Part shown: one piece after another, positions 40,301 through 64,000 of the stretch
How the letters are laid out: every line of letters starts with the position of its first letter
Numbering within the stretch: position 1 is the stretch's first letter
Assembly: GCF_040412425.1 (NCBI RefSeq)
Contig: NC_089782.1
Location: 28,395,236-28,459,235 of the forward strand
Direction: 5' to 3'
Source of the DNA: Macrobrachium rosenbergii
Taxonomy: Eukaryota; Arthropoda; Malacostraca; Decapoda; Palaemonidae
DNA: 64,000 bases
Position numbers and translations under genes: made by a program
The notes under the pieces: model-generated
What the model was told of the DNA's origin: nothing
The model's database searches: none
The model's input: the letters and a program-made list of their open reading frames with translations, nothing else

Positions 40301-41420
40301 AAAAATGAGAAGTTTCTCTGCTTACAGAAGCAGAGATTGTAAAAAACAATGGTAAAGGAGGAACGTAAACACACAAAAACATGTCTTATAGAATACGGAC
40401 CTATAGAATTTTGAGAAAATCGTAAATCTATGCTTCTGTAAGCAGATAAACTGCTCATTTCTTCAGATTTATCAAAACGTGGCTGCTGAAAAGAGCTTGT
40501 GCCAGGTTCCTTCCTGGTTTCAAAGCACTCACTCCACAAACAGTTGTGGGCACACTACACTATTTGCATGAGGTGCAGAGCCTTATTCCCTTTGTTTTCT
40601 TACAATCTCTGCTTCTGTAAGCAGATAAACTGCTCGTTATTTTTTTAAATATACTTCTGTTCGCAGCTCTGTCGAAAGAAGATATTGAAAATAGAAAAGA
40701 CAACTCAAACAAACACATACAAGTGAGCAGCGACTTTGAACCCATAAATTGTAGGATTCCTGCGATAAATATATTCTGGCTGGTGACAGGCAGGAGCCGT
40801 GTCGTGGCAGTAGTCTTCAGTTTTACCAACTCAAGTTAATCCCTAATGAAAAGTCCATTACTTAGGGTACATAAGCTTATGTCTTTTACCAAACAAAGCC
40901 ACTAGATTTAACGGTTGCCTAGCCTTTGGGTTATGCAGTCAACAGAATTACAGGCCTAACTGGAGCTTGGAATTCTAGGTTCTGACATAACCCGGCTTAG
41001 CCTAACCTATATTTTCCTCCTTCCCCAAGTAGGTGGTCAAAGCTGGCCATAGCTTAAGCCAAAGATCTGTGCTTAACTACGACACCATATTGGTTACGAC
41101 ATGCCAGATTTGGACACTTACAAGAAGACAGGACATAGTTTAAAGAGCTAAGGTAAAGAAAACGTTTTCCCTAACGTAGCCTGGACTACAGTACCCTAAA
41201 CAATAGTCTACGTGGTGCAAATACAAGCCTTGCTGCATTCTTGACTGGTTAAGCGAGGCCTATCGCCCAAATTCGAGGTAAATCCCTAAGTTACGAAATA
41301 CATTCCCCAAAACTGATCAAAACTTCAGTGCTTAGGATCTTAATTTCCCTCTCGCGATCTTGTCAAGACTCACTTCATTTCGGCCGAGGCTGCTGCGGCC
41401 GCCGCTGCCTTGATCAACAT
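20818..41420 (-). CDS. NFYA: NF-YA, CCAAT-binding transcription factor subunit A (10 coding exons)
   Basis: Ten exons on the minus strand join in frame with GT-AG introns to 858 nt, 285 residues plus stop: 41374-41420, 38362-38392, 37910-38035, 36831-36963, 32538-32653, 28512-28676, 28151-28227, 26759-26806, 23003-23045, 20818-20889. Residues 17-151 are Gln-, Ala-, Thr- and Ser-rich, the expected activation region. Residues about 171-195 ([20 protein letters not shown] onward) are the helix that docks on the NF-YB/NF-YC histone-fold dimer. Residues 200-228 ([19 protein letters not shown] then GEGGRF) are the linker and the CCAAT-contacting helix. NF-YA gives the trimer its sequence specificity and acts in the nucleus on promoters. 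The domain is intact; [13 protein letters not shown] differs from the vertebrate HAMARKRGEGGRF only at non-core sites. Human NF-YA is 347 residues, so this one is somewhat short. The first two exons are the least certain part. Confidence 0.92.
22826..22942 (+). repeat. Diverged SINE-like fragment (family seen at 29220, 53018, 54545)
   Basis: The segment with GGGGACACTG, AAAGAACCTTTAGTA and CCTACAGTATGCAC parallels the 3' half of the better copies (GGGACACTGCAAAGAACC, then TGCCTACAGTGCA). It is old and partial, and lies in NF-YA intron 9. Confidence 0.4.
23003..23045 (-). CDS. NFYA: NF-YA exon 9
   Basis: 43 nt encoding residues 248-262 ([14 protein letters not shown]). It is flanked by acceptor TTTCTTTTTCAG and donor CAG|GTGAGAAAG, with phases matching both neighbours. 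Confidence 0.8.
23046..26758 (-). other. NFYA: NF-YA intron 8
   Basis: A 3.7-kb AT-rich intron. Apart from the tRNA-like segment near 24465-24550, I see no further coding exon or clear mobile element. Confidence 0.6.
24465..24550 (+). repeat. tRNA-like head of a possible SINE or tRNA pseudogene
   Basis: An A-box-like TAACTCAGTGG (24472-24482) lies 47 bp before a B-box-like GGTATCAAATC (24530-24540), resembling internal RNA polymerase III promoter boxes TRGYNNARNGG and GGTTCRANTC. A cloverleaf does not close well, so this is not called a functional tRNA. A tRNA-derived SINE fragment is the likelier reading. Confidence 0.35.
26759..26806 (-). CDS. NFYA: NF-YA exon 8
   Basis: 48 nt encoding an Asn/Ser-rich stretch after the DNA-binding domain ([15 protein letters not shown]). 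Acceptor CCCTTTTGCAG and donor AG|GTGAGTTGC fit, and phases agree with exons 7 and 9. Confidence 0.8.
27845..28078. repeat. Tandem duplication, about 115 bp, two units, in NF-YA intron 7
   Basis: Unit 1 (27845-27958) and unit 2 (27959-28078) share AATCTTTCCACAA, CCTAAGCACACC, GTGATTAATGGTT and ACATTACCACATTTTTTCC in the same order. The array ends about 70 bp from the donor of exon 7. Confidence 0.8.
28151..28227 (-). CDS. NFYA: NF-YA exon 7, DNA-binding part of the conserved domain
   Basis: 77 nt encoding [22 protein letters not shown] and DKG: the A2 helix and the GxGGRF loop that contact the CCAAT pentamer in NF-Y structures. It is bounded by acceptor TTCTAACAG and donor AG|GTAAGTAAG. Confidence 0.95.
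28512..28676 (-). CDS. NFYA: NF-YA exon 6, NF-YB/NF-YC interaction helix
   Basis: 165 nt, phase 0 at both ends, encoding residues 152-206. It includes [20 protein letters not shown] and [19 protein letters not shown], the hallmark A1 helix, then RIPKERK. Acceptor ATGTTGCAG, donor AAAA|GTAAGC. The family call for the gene rests chiefly on this exon and exon 7. Confidence 0.96.
29220..29411 (+). repeat. SINE-like dispersed repeat, copy A
   Basis: Shows the ordered blocks of the family: TTCAGTGCTGAAA, GGTTTGAAAGGTGCAACAGG, AAAACCTCGCAGCTGCACTA, AGGTACAGTGAAAGGAATG, GGGTTGCAGC, then GTGCACTGATGGCACTA and CCTCCTACAGGG. The same blocks occur in whole or part at 39744, 53018 and 54545. I know such a repeat from decapod sequences. 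Confidence 0.75.
30952..32472. mobile_element. Tigger/pogo-like element with terminal inverted repeats
   Basis: The left end begins CAGTTCAACCTCGAAAATCT and the right end, read on the minus strand, begins CAGTCCGACCTCGAAAATCC. The first 24 bases differ at 3 positions, then GGCA and a diverged block (ACATTGGGACC versus TTCCGTGGTCC) follow. The CAGT...CCTCGA..AAT..GGCA form resembles the termini of Tigger/pogo members of the Tc1/mariner superfamily, which insert at TA. TA is present at the right flank (32473-32474) while the left has CA, perhaps a mutated TA. The 1.5-kb interior has no transposase-like frame, so it is non-autonomous or decayed. It also contains a short (GA)n tract. Confidence 0.6.
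31210..31236. repeat. (GA)n microsatellite
   Basis: A run of about 13 GA units inside the Tigger-like element. Confidence 0.95.
32538..32653 (-). CDS. NFYA: NF-YA exon 5
   Basis: 116 nt encoding residues 114-151 of the Gln/Thr/Asn-rich activation region ([20 protein letters not shown] and following, ending NVVM). Acceptor CAATATTTCAG and donor ATG|GTGAGTTCAG. The 1-nt and 2-nt split codons match exons 4 and 6. Confidence 0.85.
32815..32993. repeat. Two poly(A) runs in NF-YA intron 4
   Basis: A-runs at about 32815-32831 and 32957-32993 lie just upstream (on the sense strand) of exon 5. They read as T-rich tracts in the transcript. Confidence 0.95.
34350..34382. repeat. (GA)n microsatellite
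   Basis: About 16 GA units in NF-YA intron 4. Confidence 0.95.
36831..36963 (-). CDS. NFYA: NF-YA exon 4
   Basis: 133 nt encoding residues 69-112 ([20 protein letters not shown], then [20 protein letters not shown] and QQPA), typical of the NF-YA activation region (compare EGQTIVYQPVN in vertebrates, from memory). Acceptor CTTTTTGCAG, donor GCAG|GTGAG. Confidence 0.9.
37910..38035 (-). CDS. NFYA: NF-YA exon 3
   Basis: 126 nt, phase 0 at both ends, residues 27-68, Gln-rich ([20 protein letters not shown], then [14 protein letters not shown]). Acceptor AACTTGCAG, donor CAG|GTATGG. Confidence 0.9.
38362..38392 (-). CDS. NFYA: NF-YA exon 2
   Basis: 31 nt encoding [10 protein letters not shown] after completing a Lys codon from exon 1. 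Two nearby acceptors are possible (exon starting at 38392 or 38397). Only 38392 keeps the frame with exon 1, giving M-K-M-Q. If exon 1 were wrong, the ATG at 38389-38391 could start a 269-residue protein. Donor CAG|GTACAG. Confidence 0.7.
39270..39370. repeat. Dispersed repeat, copy 1 (pair with 40062-40165)
   Basis: Shares TTCAGTAACTACCAG, GCAAAATGGGC, TTTAGTAACAGTCCCCTGATG and GAATGTAAAA with the segment at 40062-40165, about 790 bp away and in the same orientation. Confidence 0.75.
39744..39816 (+). repeat. SINE-like dispersed repeat, copy B (5' fragment)
   Basis: AGGCCAAAGGCCAAGCGCTG, GGGACCTATGAG and TTCATTCAG match the start of copy D at 54545. The rest of the element is missing. Confidence 0.7.
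40062..40165. repeat. Dispersed repeat, copy 2 (pair with 39270-39370)
   Basis: GGTTCAGTAACTACCAG, GAGCAAAATGGGCACC, CCAGCCCCCTTCGGGGTGAA and TGTAAAACAT follow in order. This copy is better preserved than copy 1. Confidence 0.75.
40317..40639. repeat. Inverted and direct copies of a CTGCTTACAGAAGCAG hairpin motif
   Basis: A 26-bp segment at 40317-40342 is repeated in perfect inverted orientation at 40600-40625. A third copy at about 40425-40459 is in direct orientation with 40604-40639 and shares the extension AGATAAACTGCTC. The core itself is an inverted repeat (CTGCTT ACAG AAGCAG). It may be the ends of a small non-autonomous element. Confidence 0.7.
41374..41420 (-). CDS. NFYA: NF-YA exon 1 coding part
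   Basis: From ATG at 41418-41420 (context ATAGCC-ATG), 47 nt encode M-L-I-K, an Ala run and S-A-E-M, then split a Lys codon at donor ATGAA|GTGAGTC. The donor is strong, the exon lies in a GC-rich, CpG-containing island, and the reading frame continues exactly into exon 2. The frame is also open for some codons upstream of this ATG, so a longer N terminus is not excluded. Confidence 0.65.
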
Positions 41421-41830
41421 GGCTATCCCCTTAATAAGAAAGAATTCGAAGGGGGCCCTTTCCTTTGTCTTCGAAAAAGGGGGGTCGCATCTCCCCTAGC
41501 TGGACGAGAGAGCCTATGTCTAAAGTCAAAAAACATGACAGCCTCCCCCAATCCCTTCCAATCGCCAATCAGGAGTGCAGCAAGGGGTGATAGAACGAAG
41601 CAACAAACTTACATTGGGTATTAGGTTGTAGTTAGATATGATTGGTGGCACAAAACCAATGAACAGACTCGCACACACACACAGCCCTCACCATTGGCCA
41701 GATGCGTACGTACTCACGCACTCACTCACGTAGACTGGCGACCGCCGGGAGGAATTTCGTTCGCGGTCCGAATGTTTACGTTCGACGCGGCGGCGTTTGC
41801 TGCGATCGGTGGTCGATTCCCGCTTGCTTT
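41421..41830 (-). promoter_or_regulatory. NFYA: NF-YA promoter and 5' UTR with clustered CCAAT boxes
   Basis: GC-rich, CpG-containing sequence directly upstream of the first coding exon. Seven CCAAT pentamers (either strand) lie at 41548-41552, 41558-41562, 41565-41569, 41613-41617, 41641-41645, 41656-41660 and 41693-41697. No TATA box is obvious. The transcription start is not determinable from sequence; the GC-rich block ends near 41830. Confidence 0.6.
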
Positions 41831-44500
41831 GAATTGTTAAGGGTCATTTTGCTCTGATGCATGATATGAAAAGTCATTATTTATATATTATAAATATCTA
41901 TAACATGGATTCGTCTTCATGATTTTGAATATTGTTAATTCGGCTGCGTTCATTACAACGAGGACGCCAGCGTTCTAGTGAGCTCACCAGCTTCTAGAAT
42001 TGACGTGGAAACGTTTATTTGCTATTTTTGTATAATATATAAAATGTTTCTGAAATTTTCCATATATAGCCTATCCACAATTAAATTCAATAAACTTTAT
42101 CTAAAATGAATTTATTATCCATACATGCGTTGATGATTTTGCCTTTTTAAATCAAAATCTTTGACATTAACAAATTCTCCTCACATAGAGACAAAGGCTG
42201 AACTCGATTAAGTTTTTGTGACTGATGTACTGAAGTTATCAACAAATTTATATTCCAATTGTGTTATACATTATATGCATGGCTAAGGTTCCTTGCAGAA
42301 TATACGTATTAACAATATAAGCTTATAAATAAGAGAGGTTTTCCGCTTGTACTGTACAAAATGCAATTGTAAGACAATATCTTAGTTTTGGTTTCATTTC
42401 GGCCGAGTACAAATCTTCGATAGATGAATATTTTGGGAGCTATAAATACTATGTTTTCGGAAAACTTGCACGAGTTAGAATCGTGCATGACGTGCATTAA
42501 AATTAGAGGAAATTCGAGGCAACCGATCCATTTCCGAACGTGCAACTACCAAATGGGAAACGCAGCTGACGTCTCCACAAATGAGACTAGACCAGGCGTG
42601 GCGACTACACAGCGGTGCCACATCTCGCATTCCAGAGCGTCATGTTGATAATTAGCCTAATTGGACTCATTTTAGTTTTCATCAACTTTATATTTCATTG
42701 TAAATTTGTTCTTTAGGCCACGTTCCATCACCAAGTAAAAAAAACTGCCCGTTAAAGTAACATATTGCCTTCAGGCAGAGCTTAAAAGCTTTAGGATGCC
42801 TGCGATATTTGTCGTTTTCCGGTCTATTTACGATTGTTTTAACATTCACTAACGATCCAGAATTGTACTAAAGCGCGCTACAAGCACAATATTTTCAAAA
42901 ACGGTCTCCAAAATTATAATTCTGACATCGCCGCATAACGATCTAAGGCTTACGGCGTTGCCAAATCAAATTGTACACGTGAACAACTGTTGACTGAAAT
43001 TTAAGTAATCGGCATTTCGCATAAAGGACAGGATAGGAAAATCACTATGTAATACATTCGTTTTGCATATTCCAAAAGTCATCACGCTCAATAGGCCTTA
43101 TACGAAACAGATCCTTGAAAACATCTGGCACACGACATTCCAGTGGAAAACATCTTTCGTTCGGTCAAAATCCAGTGTTCCAGAGATTCGTCAAAAACAA
43201 ACTGTAAACCCGCAGAAACACATAAAGCTGAGAAAATCTGTTTTCGCACTGTAAGTATCTATACGAGTTGAATTTGCTTAAAACTGCACTGAACAACTCC
43301 GCCCGGGCTTTTCAAAAACAACAAATTTGTCTAAGTTTCGAATGAGATAAGTTTACTCGCAATTGTTCTAGTCCTCATAACGGAAACAGAAGACAAACTG
43401 TCTTAGTTTACTCGTCTTTGAGATATATAAACAATCGTTGTCCACAACTGCGATTTAGGTTAATTTGCAATGCCCAATTATTCTTTTTATAAAACATTAA
43501 TTATAATTTGATCAATCAGGTGGGTTCCTTAAGGTAGTTGGCAGTTTAATAAGCAATATTTTCCCAATAATGCAGCCATCGTTTACGACCTGGGAAGATA
43601 ATTGTAGAGCTGTTTGAAGAATAGGACTGCCAAGAAGTCAGCTGCATTCGTCACACGAAACGCAATACTTGTCCCCATACTTTTCCGAAGTTTTTTCTAC
43701 CTTCTTGAGCTATAAAAAGTTTTTATCAAAAGCTTTCCGTCCTATTTGTAAACTAATTCGGTGTCACTTCAAGCGCTGAATGGGAACCGCTGTGTACAGA
43801 GTCGAAATGTTAAGTCTTAACGTTGGCCCAGGGCCTCTCCCCCCTCCCTAGCAAAACAAACATACATACCCCCCCTCCCCAACTACCCACCCACCACCCA
43901 GACGCGCCACCAAACGCCAGAGCATCCCCGGTAGTGGAGATTGCTAGCCAAACGTTTGCTGCGCCTGTCAAAATCTTTAATGTGTTTTTACTGGGTTTGC
44001 TGTTGTTCGATTTAGGTGGGCCTTGTGCCAGTACAGGTTGTTTGTAGTTTTTGCTAGAATAAATAACTCTTGTACTAGAGTCGACTCACATGGTTTCAGT
44101 CACTGATTCTGATATGTGGTCTAATTCATGAGTTGAGAATTTCGTTTTCTTGTGTATTTACAAAGTCATCTGGGTTTCTTTTAAGATTAAAATAATTTAA
44201 AAAATAACGTTTTTTTAATGCACCAGCTTTAACCTTATTTCCAATCAATTCTCCCCTTCCCACCCCCCTTAAACAATCAAAAACAAAATAAAATCTATTG
44301 GTCAATTTTAAGATCAGGAGCATGTCATGAAAGTCATGACAGAATTCAGAGGTCCACAACAGGCCACCTACTCATTCTACACACCCGATCACCAGGTGCT
44401 GAGCACGAAAAATGCACAAGATAATTTGTTGTTACCAATTACAAGTTCTCATGATGAAAGCAAAGCCTTGTAATAACACAGCTAAAAAAAAGTTGTAATT
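41831..44500. other. Intergenic region between NF-YA and boss
   Basis: About 2.7 kb of AT-rich sequence. Small open frames near 42424, 43063 and 43823 show no domain or splice context; the last is a C-rich, low-complexity artefact. I see nothing else in it. Confidence 0.55.
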
Positions 44501-44526
44501 ACATCATGAATAATAAAGATGCCATC

Positions 44527-44532
44527 TTTATT
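44527..44532 (-). terminator. boss: Candidate poly(A) signal (AATAAA on minus) for boss
   Basis: TTTATT on plus reads AATAAA on minus, about 640 nt after the boss stop codon. It would give a 3' UTR of about 660 nt. Confidence 0.4.
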
Positions 44533-44676
44533 TCTCTCCTCTTCAAAAAACAATAAACAAATGTACAACAATTATACAAAGGAATAACTAGAAAATACTA
44601 CAGTCTTTTTTTTACATATAGAACACTTTGGTTTGAACATGGTGACGTATGAAGAATAGTCATGCAAAATTAAAGA

Positions 44677-44683
44677 AATAAAA

Positions 44684-44726
<43 letters not shown>

Positions 44727-44733
44727 ATTAATA
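44677..44733. repeat. (AAAT)n microsatellite
   Basis: About 14 AAAT units in the probable boss 3' UTR. Confidence 0.95.
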
Positions 44734-45169
44734 AAATGAAAAGCTCAAGTAAAAAATGTCAAGCACTCATTTCAGAGAAAGGTTAAAAAATGTACATTTC
44801 TCGGGATTACATTGACCCCATCTCAACACTTTGGTTACCAATTTCAAGTAGTAAAAAGTTTTGAAAATTCAGTTCAAGGAAGTATAAATAATGTTGATGT
44901 TTGATAAGTGAAGCAAAAAGAGGTCTTTTAGCTATGGTACTAGACTTGGATGTTAAGGTGTGAGCTTTATCTAAACCTTATGTACGTAACTGCATTACCA
45001 ACGTAGACCAAATCGTTTAACCAACTTGCAATAAAATGAAAACTTTCACTCTCCTTCTGTGTAAATTATATTTCATAGCAATTCACGGTCTAAAAACCCA
45101 CCATCACAAGTTATAAGTGAAAAAATTGCCTCTATATAAAAAGTCCGAAAAAAAAAAGTTCCGATGGAA

Positions 45170-60747
<15,578 letters not shown>

Positions 60748-60960
60748 TGCAATGTGAAGAAATATTTTGTTGAAATTTCAAGTCCAATTCCTTCGAATTT
60801 CAATTCGCGTTTTTTTTTTTTTTTTTTGTTCGACGTCGAATATATATTTACGAATCACGAATGACGCATGGAGTCATTTGATATAGGAACATGAACACTG
60901 CTGTCAGTCACAGACACACACACATATCAGGCTCTCGGCTGAGGAAACCATGCAAATGAT
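60748..60960 (-). promoter_or_regulatory. boss: boss 5' UTR and candidate promoter
   Basis: On the minus strand a TATA-like AAATATATATTCG (60836-60848) lies about 95 bp upstream of the ATG; a start near 60810 would give a 5' UTR of about 60 nt. An A-rich run (plus-strand poly-T 60811-60828) lies between. A near-palindrome AATGACGCATGGAGTCATT (60860-60878) containing two TGAC half-sites sits just upstream. Confidence 0.4.
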
Positions 60961-61241
60961 TGACAGCCCAGTGGGAAATAAAAACGATTTTCAATTCATC
61001 TCCAATTTGAAAATAGTGAAAAGCACACTTATACCCCCTCTGAGAGACGGGGGCCACGACGTGGATCTCCTGAAGGGGGGAGAATTCCCACGACGCCCTG
61101 CGGAACGAGGGGTGAAGGTTCTTTTGCTGCAGAAGGTGTTTGTGTCAGACAGGCACGGAGGAGGAAAGGGCGTGAGTATAGTATCGCTGGTACTTGGCAC
61201 TGGAAGAAGTGTGGTTGCACCAGTTGTATGGCATCCTGACA

Positions 61242-61242
<1 letters not shown>

Positions 61243-61286
<44 letters not shown>

Positions 61287-61366
61287 TGGAATCTTTCCCT
61301 CCCTCCGTCCCACCATGACCTAACGCTTCAACTCCTTCCTTATCTTTGATGTGGAAAAAGATAGTG

Positions 61367-61432
<66 letters not shown>

Positions 61433-61499
61433 TCTTTATTTTTGGTTTGGAATAATAAAAAGACGGCTTTCGTTTTCGATATAATAAAAGACTCGGTCG

Positions 61500-61560
<61 letters not shown>

Positions 61561-61635
61561 GTGACCTTATGCTTAAACTCCATCCTTACCTTTGTTCTGG
61601 AATAAAAAAAAGCCTTTCGTTTTATATATAATAAA

Positions 61636-61683
<48 letters not shown>

Positions 61684-61759
61684 ACTTAAACTCCTTCCTT
61701 ACCTTTGATCTGGATTAAGAAACCTGTTTTGGTTTTAGATATAATAAATGATTCGGTTG

Positions 61760-61831
<72 letters not shown>

Positions 61832-62000
61832 TTCCTTCCTTATTGCTCTGGGTTAAGAAAACCGTTTTGGTTTTAGATATAATAAATGATCCAGTTGCGC
61901 GCTCTCTCTCTTACTTAAAAACTCCTTCATTATCTTTGGCACCGAATGAAAAAAGGCCCTAACTTTAGATATAATAAACGATTCGGTTGCGTCCTCTCTC

Positions 62001-62062
<62 letters not shown>

Positions 62063-62143
62063 TTAAAAACTCCTTCATTATCTTTGGCACTGAATAAAAA
62101 AGGCCCTAACTTTAGATATAATAAACGATTCGGTAGCGTCGTC

Positions 62144-62195
<52 letters not shown>

Positions 62196-62272
62196 TAAAC
62201 GCCTTCATTATCTTTCGCACTGAATAAAAAAAAGCTCTAATTTTAGATATAATAAACGATTCGGTTGCGACC

Positions 62273-62344
<72 letters not shown>
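61243..62344. repeat. Compound satellite: conserved 45-85-bp spacer alternating with (TC)n, about 9 units
   Basis: Spacer copies (about 61318-61368, 61431-61503, 61557-61637, 61682-61762, 61828-61897, 61915-61995, 62060-62143, 62194-62275, 62345-62395) share ACTCCTTCCTTATCTTTG, GGAATAAAAAA, TTTTAGATATAATAAACGAT and TCGGTTGCG. They are separated by TC runs of roughly 12 to 70 bp. Confidence 0.93.
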
Positions 62345-62347
<3 letters not shown>

Positions 62348-62395
62348 TCAACTCTTTCCTGATCTTTGGTCCAGAAATACAATAAACAATTCGGT

Positions 62396-63689
<1,294 letters not shown>

Positions 63690-63690
<1 letters not shown>

Positions 63691-64000
63691 TTTATTATAC
63701 TGTCATATGACAGACATGAAATAAATTTATTATCTTGTCACATGACAGACATGAAATAAATTTATTATCTTGTCATATTACAGACATAAAATAAATCTAT
63801 TATCTTGTCACATGACAGACATGAAATAAATCTATTATCTTGTCACATGACAGACATGAAATAAATCTATTATCTTGTCACATGACAGACATGAAATAAA
63901 TCTATTATCTTGTCACATGACAGACATAAAATAAATTTATTATCTTGTCACATGACAGACATAAAATAAATTTATTATCTTGTCACATGACAGACATGAA
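63690..64000. repeat. 35-bp satellite running off the right edge
   Basis: About 8-9 copies with exact 35-bp spacing (CAGAC at 63746, 63781 and 63816, and so on). Each unit contains TTATTATCTTGTCACATGAC and AGACATGAAATAAAT. The array is cut by the window end, so its size is unknown. Confidence 0.95.

Larger units (their letters stand above)
38393..41373 (-). other. NFYA: NF-YA intron 1
   Basis: A 3.0-kb intron with a SINE-like fragment (39744-39816), a pair of related direct repeats (39270-39370 and 40062-40165), and a cluster of inverted and direct motif copies (40317-40639). No further coding exon is recognised. Confidence 0.6.
44510..45169 (-). other. boss: Probable 3' UTR of boss
   Basis: AT-rich non-coding sequence after the boss stop, containing an (AAAT)n microsatellite at about 44677-44733. 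The 3' limit is inferred from the AATAAA hexamer. Confidence 0.45.

Noticed and set aside
42424..42648. Divergent gene sharing the NF-YA promoter
   Set aside because: The plus-strand frame has no plausible domain, Kozak or donor support; no evidence of a bidirectional partner in the window.
43823..44047. Plus-strand open frame of 74 codons with Pro/Thr/His
   Set aside because: Derived from a C-rich low-complexity stretch; no splice or start context and no homology recognised.

Overview
The window looks like nuclear DNA of a decapod crustacean or close relative. It is AT-rich and intron-rich, with phase-consistent GT-AG introns. It is crowded with long TC, TA and ATT microsatellites, minisatellites and dispersed repeats of types I associate with decapod genomes. 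No bacterial, organellar or viral gene organisation is visible. The taxonomic call is inference from gene style and repeats.

Three host genes are present. (1) On the plus strand, about 1-12900 holds the 3' end of a gene whose last coding exon (8645-9130) encodes a tyrosine-motif-rich tail; a small upstream exon at 4098-4146 is probable. (2) On the minus strand, 41420 to 20818 holds a complete gene for NF-YA, the sequence-specific subunit of the CCAAT-binding factor NF-Y. Ten coding exons join in frame to 285 residues, and a long 3' UTR may reach about 17430. (3) On the minus strand, 60747 to 45170 holds a complete gene for a class C seven-transmembrane receptor, best read as bride of sevenless (boss). 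Twelve coding exons join in frame to 783 residues: signal peptide, Venus-flytrap-like ectodomain, seven helices and a cytoplasmic tail.

Mobile DNA fills the rest. A decayed DIRS-type retrotransposon (RT and RNase H remnants) lies at about 15130-16540, between the convergent genes 1 and 2. A Tigger/pogo-like element with terminal inverted repeats (30952-32472) ends 60 bp beyond the 5' splice site of NF-YA exon 5. A Penelope-like retroelement encoding a GIY-YIG endonuclease domain, with a 98.5% identical inverted partial copy, sits in boss intron 7 (49787-50856). Several copies of one SINE-like family and an (ATT)n-linked repeat are scattered through introns.

Boss introns are unusually rich in tandem repeats with periods from about 60 to 330 bp, some starting right beside splice sites. 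A compound satellite in which TC tracts alternate with a conserved spacer lies upstream of boss (61243-62344), and a 35-bp satellite runs off the right end. The most attractive regulatory signal is seven CCAAT pentamers within 150 bp just upstream of the gene for the CCAAT-binding protein itself.
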